This document shows positions 1 to 8,552 of a stretch of DNA of 64,000 bases, piece after piece. A program made the translations under genes and the position numbers. The stretch lies in the NCBI GenBank assembly GCA_050952125.1, contig JBMNKK010000003.1, forward strand, positions 248,001 through 312,000, read 5' to 3'. This DNA is from UBA3951 sp050952125. Its GTDB lineage: Bacteria; Bacillota; Sulfobacillia; Fermentithermobacillales; Fermentithermobacillaceae. The notes beneath the pieces were generated by a model. It had not been told where the DNA came from, searched no databases, and worked only from the letters and a program-made list of their open reading frames with translations. Numbering within the stretch: position 1 is the first letter of the stretch; every line of letters starts with the position of its first letter.

Positions 1-94
1 TATTTGCGCCAATTCTACCTGTAAGGCGGGCGTTCAGAGGGGCCCGCATGTGGCTCGCATACCACGCTTCGCCCCGCGATGGCACCGGCAGACT

Positions 95-925
95 CTACAG
101 CCCGCTGACCCTGGTAACCTCAATCCCCATCGACTCCAGCCTTTCAATGAACGGGCTGATACCCGCGAGGTCAGAGGCTATGTGCCCTGAGATGACCAAG
201 TTCTTACCCTCCGGGAATTCCTGCTTCAGCTTACCGATTTCAGCCGCAGCAATGTGGATGTACACAACCGTGTCGGTTCCGTGCAGGTAGTAGAGCCTGG
301 CCAGGCCGGCCCCTCCGTTGGTCCCGGCTCCGTGAGCCACGACGGTCCTCCCTGCCCTGTGTGTGCGGCTGCCCATCCTGAGCTCTACGTTAGTCGGGGC
401 GTTCTTGATCTCAGGGATCGTGTTCAGGGCGGCTATGACGTCATCGACAGTCGCTTCGGGCCCGCACTGCCCGTCAATGGCTTCCTGCATCCTCTTGCGG
501 CCAATCTCGTCCAGGGGGTTGTGAATGTTGAGGTAAGGCATGCCCAAGAGCCTCGCGAACGACGGCGCGTGGTCGTAATTGGCGGAGTGTCTGTTTAGCG
601 CCTGCGCGTGCTTCATGCGATTCACGGCTTCACGCGCTTCCTTCTCCGGCACGCCGTACTTCACCGCGATGTCTACGTGCAGGTCCAACACTTCGGGAAA
701 AGTGAGGACGCTGGGGTCGGGATGGTGCGCCATGACGCAGTCGTAACCCAACTGCTTTCCGACCAGAAGTTCCGCTACTCCCATATCGATTCCGAACAGG
801 ATCTTCTTGATGTTCTTGCCGGGGACATGGATTTTGGAGTCAGCCGGGAACTTTGTTTGCCCCGCCATCTCCATCGCTATCTGCATGAGCTGCTCCGTGG
901 TGACCCCCGTACTGTTCTGTGCCAT
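95..925 (-). CDS. Nif3-like dinuclear metal-centre family protein
   Basis: This 276-residue soluble protein resembles the NIF3/DUF34 family, whose members form toroidal hexamers with a two-metal site. Their cellular role is poorly defined. The sequence shows the family-style histidine cluster AHHPDPS near residue 66, a further HNPLDE motif, and a C-terminal GHIASDLAGI segment that would supply late metal ligands. The ATG start is supported by a GGAGG ribosome site 7 bases upstream. No signal peptide or membrane segment is visible. It stands alone, with about 150 bases to the patatin gene on the same strand. The family assignment is fairly secure; no substrate can be inferred. Confidence 0.75.
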   Translation of the reverse strand: MAQNSTGVTTEQLMQIAMEMAGQTKFPADSKIHVPGKNIKKILFGIDMGVAELLVGKQLGYDCVMAHHPDPSVLTFPEVLDLHVDIAVKYGVPEKEAREAVNRMKHAQALNRHSANYDHAPSFARLLGMPYLNIHNPLDEIGRKRMQEAIDGQCGPEATVDDVIAALNTIPEIKNAPTNVELRMGSRTHRAGRTVVAHGAGTNGGAGLARLYYLHGTDTVVYIHIAAAEIGKLKQEFPEGKNLVISGHIASDLAGISPFIERLESMGIEVTRVSGL

Positions 926-1072
926 CTGCGTACCTCCGTGAGAGCGCTAATTCGTGAGACGGATCAGTATTGGCTGCCGCAGGCGCATATCCTCCTGATC
1001 GCCGGACTACTCACGATTGTTGTGCCCAAGATACGCGGAGTGGCTACACTCGGGGCAATACCAAGACTTGAC

Positions 1073-1948
1073 TTAAGAGACTATCCTGCAGAGCCTTCCC
1101 AGGGCGCGTTCGGCGCACACTCTCCCGGCGCTGATAAGGTTGCGGACCTTTGCCCGGGATAAGAGGCCGGTGACCGACATCACATCGGGCTGCAGGGTCA
1201 GCGTAGCATATTCCTGCAGGTTTCGCTGGGTCGTTTCGCGAGCCGACAGCGAGAAACTGCGCGAGACTACCGACACAAGGCTTGACGGCTTGTGCGGCCG
1301 ATCCACATGAAGCCCCAGGTCCACACCGACCGCCTCTGAAACGCCCATCCGGCGCACCTCGAATACGGGCACCATGTCGCGGATGCCGCCATCCACCAGG
1401 GTAAACTCACCGAACGGCTTCGGAGTGAAAACTCCCGGGATGGAGATGCTCGCTCTCGCCGCTTCCGATATCTTGGCATCCGTCACGTAGAGCCTTCCCA
1501 TGGCAGCAAGGGATTCTACCATAGAGCGCTTCCTGGGAGGATCGTTGGTGAAGATGACCAATGAGCCCGTAACGACGTCCACTGACGTGATGGCAAGCGG
1601 GATGCGCGCGTCGCGCAGGTAGGCGCCCCCTGTCAGGCGGTCAACGGTGGATTCGATAAAGCCGCCCCGCACAAGTCCCGTAATCCCCATCTGAGTCACG
1701 TTCATAGACATGCTCACGGGCTGCACAGTCGCTTCGTAGGACTCATCCGCAAGGAGCGCTTCGGTGGTTTCAACCTCGATCCTAGTAAGATCCACGCCGG
1801 ACGCCCAAAGGCCGGCCACCAAAGCTCCGGCGCTCGTACCGGCTATGGCGTCGGGGACCAGGCCGTATCGCTCCAGCACCTGCAATACGCCTATATGGGC
1901 AAGCCCGTAGACCCCGCCTCCTCCAAGAGCCAGTCCCCACTTTCTCAA
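1073..1948 (-). CDS. Patatin-like phospholipase family protein (RssA/YlbK type)
   Basis: Predicted serine acyl hydrolase of the bacterial patatin family, acting on lipid esters by a Ser-Asp dyad. The glycine-rich oxyanion loop GGGG lies at residues 9-12, the nucleophile elbow GTSAG has Ser39, and the catalytic Asp is in the later DGGIRD motif. At 291 residues it is a single-domain protein, as is typical of RssA-like members. The start is a TTG just behind a purine-rich GGGGGGAGAG stretch. It has no signal peptide, so it is cytoplasmic or peripheral. It lies upstream of the Nif3-like gene on the same strand, but no functional link is evident. The physiological lipid is unknown. Confidence 0.85.
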   Translation of the reverse strand: MRKWGLALGGGGVYGLAHIGVLQVLERYGLVPDAIAGTSAGALVAGLWASGVDLTRIEVETTEALLADESYEATVQPVSMSMNVTQMGITGLVRGGFIESTVDRLTGGAYLRDARIPLAITSVDVVTGSLVIFTNDPPRKRSMVESLAAMGRLYVTDAKISEAARASISIPGVFTPKPFGEFTLVDGGIRDMVPVFEVRRMGVSEAVGVDLGLHVDRPHKPSSLVSVVSRSFSLSARETTQRNLQEYATLTLQPDVMSVTGLLSRAKVRNLISAGRVCAERALGRLCRIVS

Positions 1949-2038
1949 AGCTCTCCCCCCTGAGGCAACTTCACGAATACGGTATGCAGGCGGTGAGAGA
2001 TGTGTCAGTGCGGTAAGGATGCGGTGAGGATCTAGGGA

Positions 2039-3343
2039 CTAGTCCTCTTCGCATACCCTAAACTCGCGCGAGTCGGGCATGCTCCATGCTACTACGCAGC
2101 CCATCACGGCGATGCCTGCCTCGAGCGCGAAGAGAAAGGTGTAACTGCTCCATGTGAGGATCCAGCCTCCCACTATGGTCAAGAGCGTGAGAGGAGCCGC
2201 GATGGTGTTGAAGAGGCCGATATACGTCCCGCGGACGTTCCCTGCTGAAATGTCCATGATGTAGTTGGTGAATCCGTTCCAGATGCCGGCCAGGGAGCCT
2301 CCCAAACAGAAATAAAGGAGGGAATAGACAACGTAGGCCAGAAGAGGCGCTCCTGCGAAATAGGCAGCTCTGGCCGCTAAAGCCAGGGCTCCCGTGCCGA
2401 AAACCATGACGGATACTAGCCTCACAATCCAATAGGCTCCGAAGTTGTCGCCGAGGTACCCCCAGAGGCGCCCTCCGGCGACCGTCCCCACCATCTGGGC
2501 CGAGACGAACAACCCGGCCGTAGCAGCCGAAAAGCCGAGGTCATTCTGGGCATGGATCGCGAAGAATGGTAGAGCGAGGTACATGCCGCCCAGGAGTATT
2601 CTGGTGTAGATGAGCTTCCGGAAAAGGGCGCTGGCTCGCCATGCTCCAGGTAGGCGCCGGAGGTATTCCGACATAGGGGTTGCTCGTGCCGGCGCTTTTC
2701 CGGGCGGTTCCTTAATGAAGTGCATGGAAATGAGCGAGCCGTACAACCCAAGCGCTCCCAGCCCCAGCACCGCGACGTAGTTGTAGGGATAGATGCCGTT
2801 TAGGTCAAGGATGTAACGTACAAGGAATCCCGCCCCAAAAGCCGCTATACCGCCGTATGTCTGCATAGTACCGAACAGCCCCGCGCGCCTCTCGGCTGGG
2901 ATGGTCCTCGCGACCAAATCCATCCACGGGATTCCGCCGAGGCCGTCACTGAACGACAAGACTATGAGGCAGATGAAGAAAAGAGCCAGCGCGAGGCCCT
3001 TGTTGCTTGCGGCGAGTAGGGCCGAAGCTGCCATCCCCAGCGCCGCCGCTCTCATCACATGCCCTGCAGCCATCATGAACGGCTTCTTCTCGGAGAGCCT
3101 CTCCATATATCCCGCAACAAAGAGCTGCGGCAGTAGATACCCGAAGCCCCTGATAGTGCTCACCAGGCCTATCAAGAGAGGAGACGATGTAAGCGTGCTG
3201 GCGAAAGTAGGCAAGACGGTGTTGCCCTCTAGAAAAGCCGTACCGAGGTTGAAGAACATCCCGTCCCCGATGAACGCTTTTCTGTTGTGAGCCGCAAGTC
3301 GGGCTTTGTCACATGTCTCAGTTCTGTAACTCGGTTGAGGCAA
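2039..3343 (-). CDS. MFS transporter
   Basis: Twelve-helix major facilitator protein of 434 residues. The hydrophobic segments are evenly spaced, with a basic loop (YMERLSEKKPF) after the second helix, where MFS proteins carry their signature loop, and a longer central loop near residue 215. The likely start is TTG, preceded by GGAGG at 9 bases. The substrate cannot be told from sequence. It runs in the same direction as the carbamate kinase gene just upstream (37 bases away), so the two may be cotranscribed. A different MFS gene lies on the opposite strand beyond the kinase. Confidence 0.85.
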   Translation of the reverse strand: MPQPSYRTETCDKARLAAHNRKAFIGDGMFFNLGTAFLEGNTVLPTFASTLTSSPLLIGLVSTIRGFGYLLPQLFVAGYMERLSEKKPFMMAAGHVMRAAALGMAASALLAASNKGLALALFFICLIVLSFSDGLGGIPWMDLVARTIPAERRAGLFGTMQTYGGIAAFGAGFLVRYILDLNGIYPYNYVAVLGLGALGLYGSLISMHFIKEPPGKAPARATPMSEYLRRLPGAWRASALFRKLIYTRILLGGMYLALPFFAIHAQNDLGFSAATAGLFVSAQMVGTVAGGRLWGYLGDNFGAYWIVRLVSVMVFGTGALALAARAAYFAGAPLLAYVVYSLLYFCLGGSLAGIWNGFTNYIMDISAGNVRGTYIGLFNTIAAPLTLLTIVGGWILTWSSYTFLFALEAGIAVMGCVVAWSMPDSREFRVCEED

Positions 3344-3379
3344 GGATGGAAACCTCCAGGGGGCTGAACATTGTCCTAA

Positions 3380-4327
3380 CTATGGTAGCTTACCATAAAC
3401 CCTGGTTCCGGTCTCTCCCCGCGAAGCTTCCAATACCCTGTCCAGCGACGCGATGATGCCCTGCTTTCCGCCATGTTCCAGGAACCGGATTATCGCCTTG
3501 ACCTTAGGTCCCATACTCCCCTTCTTGAAGTGGCCCTCAGCCTCATAGGTCTTGAGGTCCTTCAGCGATACCTCGCCCAACCACTTCTCCCTAGGCGTGC
3601 CGTAGTCAAGCGCCGCTCCGTTTACGTCCGTAAGGATAATGAGGGCATCGGCGCCCACCGCAACGGCCAACCTTTCAGCGCCGAGATCCTTGTCAATTAC
3701 TGCCTCAACGCCCTGAAGGCGGCCGTCGCCGTCCTCAACGACCGGTATGCCGCCTCCACCTACGGAGATAACCACGTGTCCCGCATCTACAAGGGCCCTG
3801 ATGGAAGCCGCCTCCACAATTGCCTTAGGGTCAGGTGACGGCACAACGCGCCGCCAGCCCCTTCCTGCATCTTCTATCCACTTCTCGCCGTAAGACTTCT
3901 GCCTCGTCTCGGCATAGGCGGCGTCCTTGAACGGCCCGACCGGCTTGGCCGGATTCTCGAAGGCCGGGTCTAGCTTGTCTACTAGGGTCTGAGTCACAAC
4001 GGTGCAGACGGGCAGGTCAAGTCCTAAGCCGCAGAGCGCGTTCCGGAGCTGCGACTGCATCATATAGCCGATCATCCCTTGGCTTTCGGCGCCGCACACG
4101 TCCATCGGCATGGCCGGAACCCTTTTGCATCCCATCTCGTTCTGGATAAGGATATTGCCGACTTGGGGCCCGTTCCCGTGCGTGATCACCACCCGGTTTC
4201 CTTCCTTTATGAGGCAAGCTATCTGCGCTGCGGTTTTCCGGACGTTTTCACGCTGCTCGGCAGCTGTTCCCTGCTCCCCGCGTTGAAGAATGGCGTTTCC
4301 TCCGAGTGCTACGACGATCGTTCTCAA
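3380..4327 (-). CDS. arcC: Carbamate kinase
   Basis: Transfers phosphate between carbamoyl phosphate and ADP, giving ATP in arginine, agmatine or purine catabolism. The sequence has the amino-acid-kinase fold signatures VALGGNAIL at the N terminus, ITHGNGPQVGN, SVGGGGIPVV, KDLGAE, LTDVNGA and the C-terminal GSMGPKV. I place the start at a TTG (315 residues) because a GGAGGG ribosome site lies 8 bases before it. A further in-frame ATG 18 bases upstream has no such site and adds residues the family lacks. No arcA, arcB or purine catabolism genes are in the window, so its pathway here is unknown. MFS transporters flank it on both sides. Confidence 0.93.
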   Translation of the reverse strand: MRTIVVALGGNAILQRGEQGTAAEQRENVRKTAAQIACLIKEGNRVVITHGNGPQVGNILIQNEMGCKRVPAMPMDVCGAESQGMIGYMMQSQLRNALCGLGLDLPVCTVVTQTLVDKLDPAFENPAKPVGPFKDAAYAETRQKSYGEKWIEDAGRGWRRVVPSPDPKAIVEAASIRALVDAGHVVISVGGGGIPVVEDGDGRLQGVEAVIDKDLGAERLAVAVGADALIILTDVNGAALDYGTPREKWLGEVSLKDLKTYEAEGHFKKGSMGPKVKAIIRFLEHGGKQGIIASLDRVLEASRGETGTRVYGKLP

Positions 4328-4467
4328 TGAGATATCCCTCCACACCCAGTGTGCCCTTGCCGAAAGGTCACTCAGGGCTGACGCATCCCTGCAAATTCGA
4401 TTGGACGGTGCGAGATCCCTTTAAGCAGATAGAGGGGTTCTCGGAGATATTAGCGAATAGGGTGTGC

Positions 4468-5748
4468 ATGCTGCTAGATAGGCTTAAGATCTGCAGTTAC
4501 ATGCCGGGCGGCGCTGAGAAGCGCAACGCCAGAGTGAGCATGATAGACGGCATGCTCTTTGCCGTCATGTCAGGGCTCACGGCCCCTTTCTGGGGGGCGT
4601 TTGCGGTCAAATTGGGGGCTTCCGACTACACGTTGGCGCTTCTCTCTTCGCTCCCTGCCCTCGTATCACTCTTGGCTCAAATCCCCTCCGCCCTTATCGT
4701 CGAGAAGTATGAAAACAGGCTCCGGCCCACGGTGCTATCGGCCGCTGTGTCAAGGTCGTTTTACTTGTTGTTCGCAGTACTCATCCTTCTGCCTGTTCCG
4801 GGGCCTGCCAAGGCGCTGGTTTTTGTGCTGATGTACTCGCTCATGAACCTACCCGGGACTATGGCTGGCGTGGCGTGGACGTCCATGATGGGCGATATGT
4901 TCACCCCTTCTTTGCGAGGGCGCTTTTTCGGCGAAAGGAACATGATGTGCACCTTGGTCACCCTGGTTGCAACGTGTGCTGCCGGCCCTCTCCTTGACGC
5001 GATTCCTTGGCCGGCCAACTACATCCTTCTGTATCTGGTTTCGTTCGTGACGGTCATGGGGTCCCTCTATTTCTTGACGAAGCACGAAGACCCGCCGGCT
5101 GCCGCGGGTGACAGATCTGCGGCAAAGGGGCTCGGCATGTTTGCTGCCGCTTTGGCTGACAGGGGGTTCGTGAGGTTCCTGGGCGCCGTATTCGCTATCC
5201 ATATGGGGTTCCATATCCCCGCGAGTCTCTGGACTATCCTATGGGTCAAGGAGATGAGTCTATCCAACGCGTGGCTCAGCGCGTTCTCAATCGCGTCGGG
5301 GCTTATGTCGTTTCTATCGTACCGCCGTTGGGGACGGTGGACGGAAAAGCGCGGAAACATCGCGACTTTGGTGCTTACAGCCCTGGCGCACCTGCCCTTC
5401 CCTCTTGTTTACGCCCACTTCCGTAATGCATATGTCTACCTCGGCCTCAACGCGCTGGCAGGACTATTCGGTGCCGGTATGACCCTGTCTCTCTTCAATG
5501 CCCTTCTTGACGTGTCACCTAAGACCGGGCGTCCCGCATATGTCGCGCTATACAACGTTGCCATCGGACTGTCAGGGTTTCTATGGCCGTTTGTCGGCGT
5601 ATGGATGTACCGGACGATGGGCATGACTGCCGCCCTTGACTTCGCGACGGCATTCCGCGTCGTCGGAATGGCGACCGCGGCCTTCCTGGTCGGCATCCTC
5701 GGCAGCAAAAGATCCGGTCAAGAAACCTCTACTTCGAGAACGCCCTAG
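4468..5748 (+). CDS. MFS transporter
   Basis: Major facilitator protein of about 426 residues with roughly twelve hydrophobic segments. The reading frame is open back to 4306, but that extension overlaps the divergent carbamate kinase start and encodes polar, unfamily-like sequence. I therefore place the start at the ATG shortly before the first membrane helix; GTG at 4462 and ATG at 4501 are alternatives, and none has a strong ribosome site. The substrate is not recognisable. Its last 20 bases overlap the 3' end of the convergent D,D-carboxypeptidase gene. It resembles the other MFS protein at 2039-3343 in length and general layout. Confidence 0.8.
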   Translation: MLLDRLKICSYMPGGAEKRNARVSMIDGMLFAVMSGLTAPFWGAFAVKLGASDYTLALLSSLPALVSLLAQIPSALIVEKYENRLRPTVLSAAVSRSFYLLFAVLILLPVPGPAKALVFVLMYSLMNLPGTMAGVAWTSMMGDMFTPSLRGRFFGERNMMCTLVTLVATCAAGPLLDAIPWPANYILLYLVSFVTVMGSLYFLTKHEDPPAAAGDRSAAKGLGMFAAALADRGFVRFLGAVFAIHMGFHIPASLWTILWVKEMSLSNAWLSAFSIASGLMSFLSYRRWGRWTEKRGNIATLVLTALAHLPFPLVYAHFRNAYVYLGLNALAGLFGAGMTLSLFNALLDVSPKTGRPAYVALYNVAIGLSGFLWPFVGVWMYRTMGMTAALDFATAFRVVGMATAAFLVGILGSKRSGQETSTSRTP

Positions 5749-6952
5749 AGAATGCTCTGGCCAATCCGTCCCAGAGCACTCTGAAGATGTTGCCTCTGGG
5801 CACTTCAGTCTTGGCTACTATGGGCTCCCGGCCAACCTCGACTCCGTCCACGGTGAAGATGACCTCGCCTATCTTGCTCCCCCTGGCAACGGGCGCCTCC
5901 AGGTTCTTATCCAGCACCACGGTGGAAACCACCTTGCTCTCTTGCCCTTTGTCCACCGTAGCGCCGAGATCCTTGGGGGCCACGGCCTCGACCCAACCGC
6001 CTTTGCCTTTCCACACTCGGGCGGTGCCGACGACCTCATTTGCGGACGCAGTCTCGACGAAGGAGTAGCTGCTGTATGCCCAGTCCAGGAGCGAAGTGAC
6101 TACCCTGGACCTCTCTTGCTCTCCGGCATCCGTTGAATACCCTTTGGCGGAACCCAGAACAATCGCTATGGTGTGAAACCCTGAGCGTTCAACCAAGGCG
6201 ATCATGTTGTAGCCCGCTTTGGTGGTGAACCCGGTCTTTAGGCCGTACGTTCCGGGATACGACCAGAGCAAGCGGTTCCTGTTGAATTGAGGATCCTTTT
6301 CCCTTTCGCCGGGTGCCGTATACGCGAACTCTTTGATGGCGTGGAACTGCAAAGCTTCAGGATGCATAGTCACGTAAGACCGGACCAACGTCATCAGATC
6401 TCGCGCCGACACCTTATTGTTGTCGGAAAGCCCGTGCGGATCGACGAAGTGCGTCTTGGTCAGGCCAAGCTCCTGAGCCTTCGCGTTCATGCGGTCAACA
6501 AAAGACGTCACGCTGCCTGATACGTGTTCTGCCACGGCCACACAAGCGTCGTTGCCCGACATGACGGTAATCCCCTTGACTAGGTCAAGGAGCTTCACTT
6601 TGGTACCCACAAGGATGTACATCTTGGACCCGCCGGTCGCCCACGCTTTCTCCGAGACCGGCACCTCGTCGTCGAGAGACACCCTCCCTGCCGCGACCTC
6701 GTCAAACAGCACATACAGCGTCATGACTTTGGTTAGGCTTGCGGGGATGTGCTCGACGTCCTCGTCTTTCGCGGCGAGGATCCGGCCGGTCCGGAAATCG
6801 GCGATCAGGTAGTTGTCGACTTTGACTTCGGGCGGAGCTTCGGCGGCCAAGGCAGTTCCCGGAAATAACATAGGCAATACGCCTTGGAAAGCCACCGCGA
6901 ATGCAAGTAATCCGATAACCAGTCTTGACCCGAATCTTCGCGACAACAACAT
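5729..6952 (-). CDS. D-alanyl-D-alanine carboxypeptidase (peptidase S11)
   Basis: Penicillin-binding protein that trims the terminal D-Ala from peptidoglycan stem peptides outside the membrane. All three serine acyl-enzyme motifs are present: SLTK (Ser72-Lys75), SGND, and KTGFTTKAG. An N-terminal hydrophobic stretch with an AlaXAla-type end (GTALAAEA, near residue 37) is a signal peptide. The C-terminal part has the beta-sandwich of PBP5/DacF proteins and ends in a short amphipathic segment suited to membrane association. The frame is open further upstream, but ATG at 6952 has GGAGG 7 bases before it and begins the signal peptide directly. It could be a vegetative (DacA) or sporulation (DacF) enzyme. 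It is divergent from the DUF523 gene. Confidence 0.9.
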   Translation of the reverse strand: MLLSRRFGSRLVIGLLAFAVAFQGVLPMLFPGTALAAEAPPEVKVDNYLIADFRTGRILAAKDEDVEHIPASLTKVMTLYVLFDEVAAGRVSLDDEVPVSEKAWATGGSKMYILVGTKVKLLDLVKGITVMSGNDACVAVAEHVSGSVTSFVDRMNAKAQELGLTKTHFVDPHGLSDNNKVSARDLMTLVRSYVTMHPEALQFHAIKEFAYTAPGEREKDPQFNRNRLLWSYPGTYGLKTGFTTKAGYNMIALVERSGFHTIAIVLGSAKGYSTDAGEQERSRVVTSLLDWAYSSYSFVETASANEVVGTARVWKGKGGWVEAVAPKDLGATVDKGQESKVVSTVVLDKNLEAPVARGSKIGEVIFTVDGVEVGREPIVAKTEVPRGNIFRVLWDGLARAFSRAFSK

Positions 6953-7016
6953 GGCAACGACCTCCGACATCTGTGTATCATTGTGGTTGACAGACCCTTG
7001 GAAAGGGAGATACCCA

Positions 7017-7502
7017 ATGTTTCTAGTTTCGTCATGCCTTATTGGTTTTCCCTGCAGGTATAACGCGGTAATCCAGACCTGCCCGTCCATCTCGGACGAA
7101 CTTAGTTCTTCGGCGGTTCCAGTTTGCCCTGAAGTCTTGGGAGGGCTTGCGACCCCGCGCATGCCTTCGGAGATAAGCTCAGGCACAGGCGCGGATGTTC
7201 TCAAAGGCACTGCACGGGTACTCAACTCCTTGGGTGAGGATGTGACGATGGAATACGTCGACGGCGCTAGGAAAGCTCTCTCCATCGGGCTGCAGGCAGG
7301 TTGTTGGGCCGCGATCTTGAAGGCCAGAAGCCCTTCGTGCGGGGCCGGCTCGATCTACGATGGCACGTTCACACATACCCGGGTCTCCGGAGACGGCGTG
7401 TTCGCGGCTCTCTTGAAGGCCAACGGATTCCGGGTGTACACCGAGGAACAGCTGAGCGAAGCGATGAGGGATCCTGCAGTGTGCGGCATAAAGAGGCTTT
7501 GA
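7017..7502 (+). CDS. DUF523 family protein
   Basis: Small (161-residue) protein of the DUF523 family, recognisable from the N-terminal VSSCLIGFPCRYNA segment, VCPEVLGGLATPR, and the later ARSPSCGAGSIYDGTF. The conserved cysteines suggest metal or cluster binding, but no activity is established. ATG is preceded by a GGGAG site. It is divergent from the D,D-carboxypeptidase gene with only 64 bases between the two starts, so both promoters must lie in or overlap that gap. tRNA-Leu follows convergently 11 bases after the stop. The family call is good; the role is unknown. Confidence 0.8.
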   Translation: MFLVSSCLIGFPCRYNAVIQTCPSISDELSSSAVPVCPEVLGGLATPRMPSEISSGTGADVLKGTARVLNSLGEDVTMEYVDGARKALSIGLQAGCWAAILKARSPSCGAGSIYDGTFTHTRVSGDGVFAALLKANGFRVYTEEQLSEAMRDPAVCGIKRL

Positions 7503-7513
7503 AGAAAAAGAAA

Positions 7514-7600
7514 TGGTGCCGAAGGAGGGATTTGAACCCTCACAGGCGTTCGCCTACGGCGCCCTGAACACCGCGTGTCTGCCAGTTCCACCACTTCGGC
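7514..7600 (-). tRNA. tRNA-Leu (anticodon CAG)
   Basis: A class II tRNA of 87 bases read on the minus strand. The acceptor arm GCCGAAG pairs with CTTCGGC and is followed by A and an encoded CCA. The anticodon stem CGGTG/CGCCG closes the loop TTCAGGG, giving anticodon CAG for CUG codons. The long variable arm (GTAGGCGAACGCCTGT) and the GGTTCAAATCC T-loop are typical of tRNA-Leu. Confidence 0.96.
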
Positions 7601-7663
7601 ACTGCAGATGTCAGTTTAGCACAGGAGAACTGCACTTTCAAGCAGTGTCTGCACAAAACGCAT

Positions 7664-7842
7664 ACCCCGCCATGCCGTGAACCCGGAGGGTGTTGAACCT
7701 GCCTCAAGCAGGTGGGTGCCCTCCCGCAGCTTTGCATTTCTGCCTAACGAGGTGGCAGTCTACGCGCCGCTGACCGGAGTCCAGGCTCCCTCTCACACGG
7801 TGTTGGCTCAAACTCACCGTGACTCACGTACACAGCAGGGTG
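7664..7842 (-). ncRNA. ssrS: 6S RNA (SsrS)
   Basis: Read on the minus strand, the 3' half carries the recognisable 6S signature: CACCCACCTG, a short loop, CAGGTTCAA, then a GGGTTCACGGCATGGCGGGG end. The 5' segment CCCTGCTGTG at about 7831-7840 pairs over ten positions (with G-U pairs) with the GGCATGGCGGGG end at about 7665, forming the closing stem. An internal unpaired region of similar sequence on both arms would make the central bubble that mimics an open promoter. The RNA binds housekeeping RNA polymerase and tunes transcription in stationary phase. Ends are approximate. It lies just upstream of tRNA-Leu on the same strand. Confidence 0.78.
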
Positions 7843-7848
7843 ACAGCT

Positions 7849-7873
7849 TTTGCCGGACGAAGCCGCCGGCAAA
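7849..7873. repeat. Inverted repeat beside the 6S RNA gene
   Basis: TTTGCCGG and CCGGCAAA form a perfect 8-bp inverted repeat around a 9-base loop, directly upstream of the 6S RNA 5' end on the minus strand. It has no clear U-run in either direction. It could be a protein site or an extension of the RNA, and I cannot tell which. Confidence 0.4.
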
Positions 7874-8049
7874 TCCATCTTATCACCGTGGATGAATCCA
7901 TCGCAATATTCTAGCCGTGGCAAGAGTTGCCAAGAAGCGTGGGAATCGCTATTATCAAGAGGTTGTCTGAGCAGGCTATTAGAGAGTTCGTGAGGTGAAA
8001 TGCCATATCTAAGACTCGTTCGCTGGCCATAACCGCAGTCCTCATCGCC

Positions 8050-8547
8050 ATGTCGGTAGTTCTGACCAGGTTCGCTTCGCTGCGAATCGCCGTCGCGGGC
8101 GTGGAAGGCATCCGCATCGGGCTCGGAGGACTGCCCAACCTTCTGGCAGGAGTCGTCCTAGGACCCGCGTATGGAGCCCTCTCGGGAGCGGCGTCCGACA
8201 TCATCGGCTTCATGTTGAGTCCGATGGGCGGCTACATGCCCCACTTCACTCTTTCGGCCGCTGTCTTCGGTGCACTCCCCGGACTTGTCCTTAGGGCTCG
8301 CCGGAACGTGAACCACCGTTCAGAGATCCCCGCCTGGCATCTCGCCCTGGCTATCCTGTCCGGGACCGTCTCGGCGTCTTGGATCCTTACTCCATACTTC
8401 CTCCAGACTTTGTTCGGCTTGGATTACCGGGTAATCCTTCCTCCGCGGATCCTGGCATCGCTCGTTGAGATCCCCGTATACACGGCGATCACGAGGAGCG
8501 TATGGAGAAACTACGCCCGCATGGAGAGGCCACCCGGCAAGGACTAG
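8050..8547 (+). CDS. folT: ECF transporter S component, folate family (FolT-like)
   Basis: Membrane-embedded substrate-binding subunit of an energy-coupling-factor vitamin transporter, which would pair with a shared EcfA/EcfA'/EcfT module not found here. The protein is hydrophobic with about six helices. It has FolT-like features: IRIGLGGLPNLLAGVVLGP, the GALSGAASDIIG segment and ILTPYFL. The coordinates begin at the first standard start, but this cuts the first helix. The same frame is open upstream to 8005 and encodes TRSLAITAVLIAMSVVLTRF, a normal first helix, and an AGGTGA site lies 6 bases before an ATA codon at 8005. The true start may therefore be a non-standard ATA at 8005. Folate specificity is likely but not proven. 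Confidence 0.78.
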   Translation: MSVVLTRFASLRIAVAGVEGIRIGLGGLPNLLAGVVLGPAYGALSGAASDIIGFMLSPMGGYMPHFTLSAAVFGALPGLVLRARRNVNHRSEIPAWHLALAILSGTVSASWILTPYFLQTLFGLDYRVILPPRILASLVEIPVYTAITRSVWRNYARMERPPGKD

Positions 8548-8552
8548 GGGTC

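Noticed and set aside
7911..8004. THF riboswitch upstream of folT
   Set aside because: Folate transporter genes often carry one, but I could not find the conserved THF core in this leader; only a short GGCAA/TTGCC hairpin is present.
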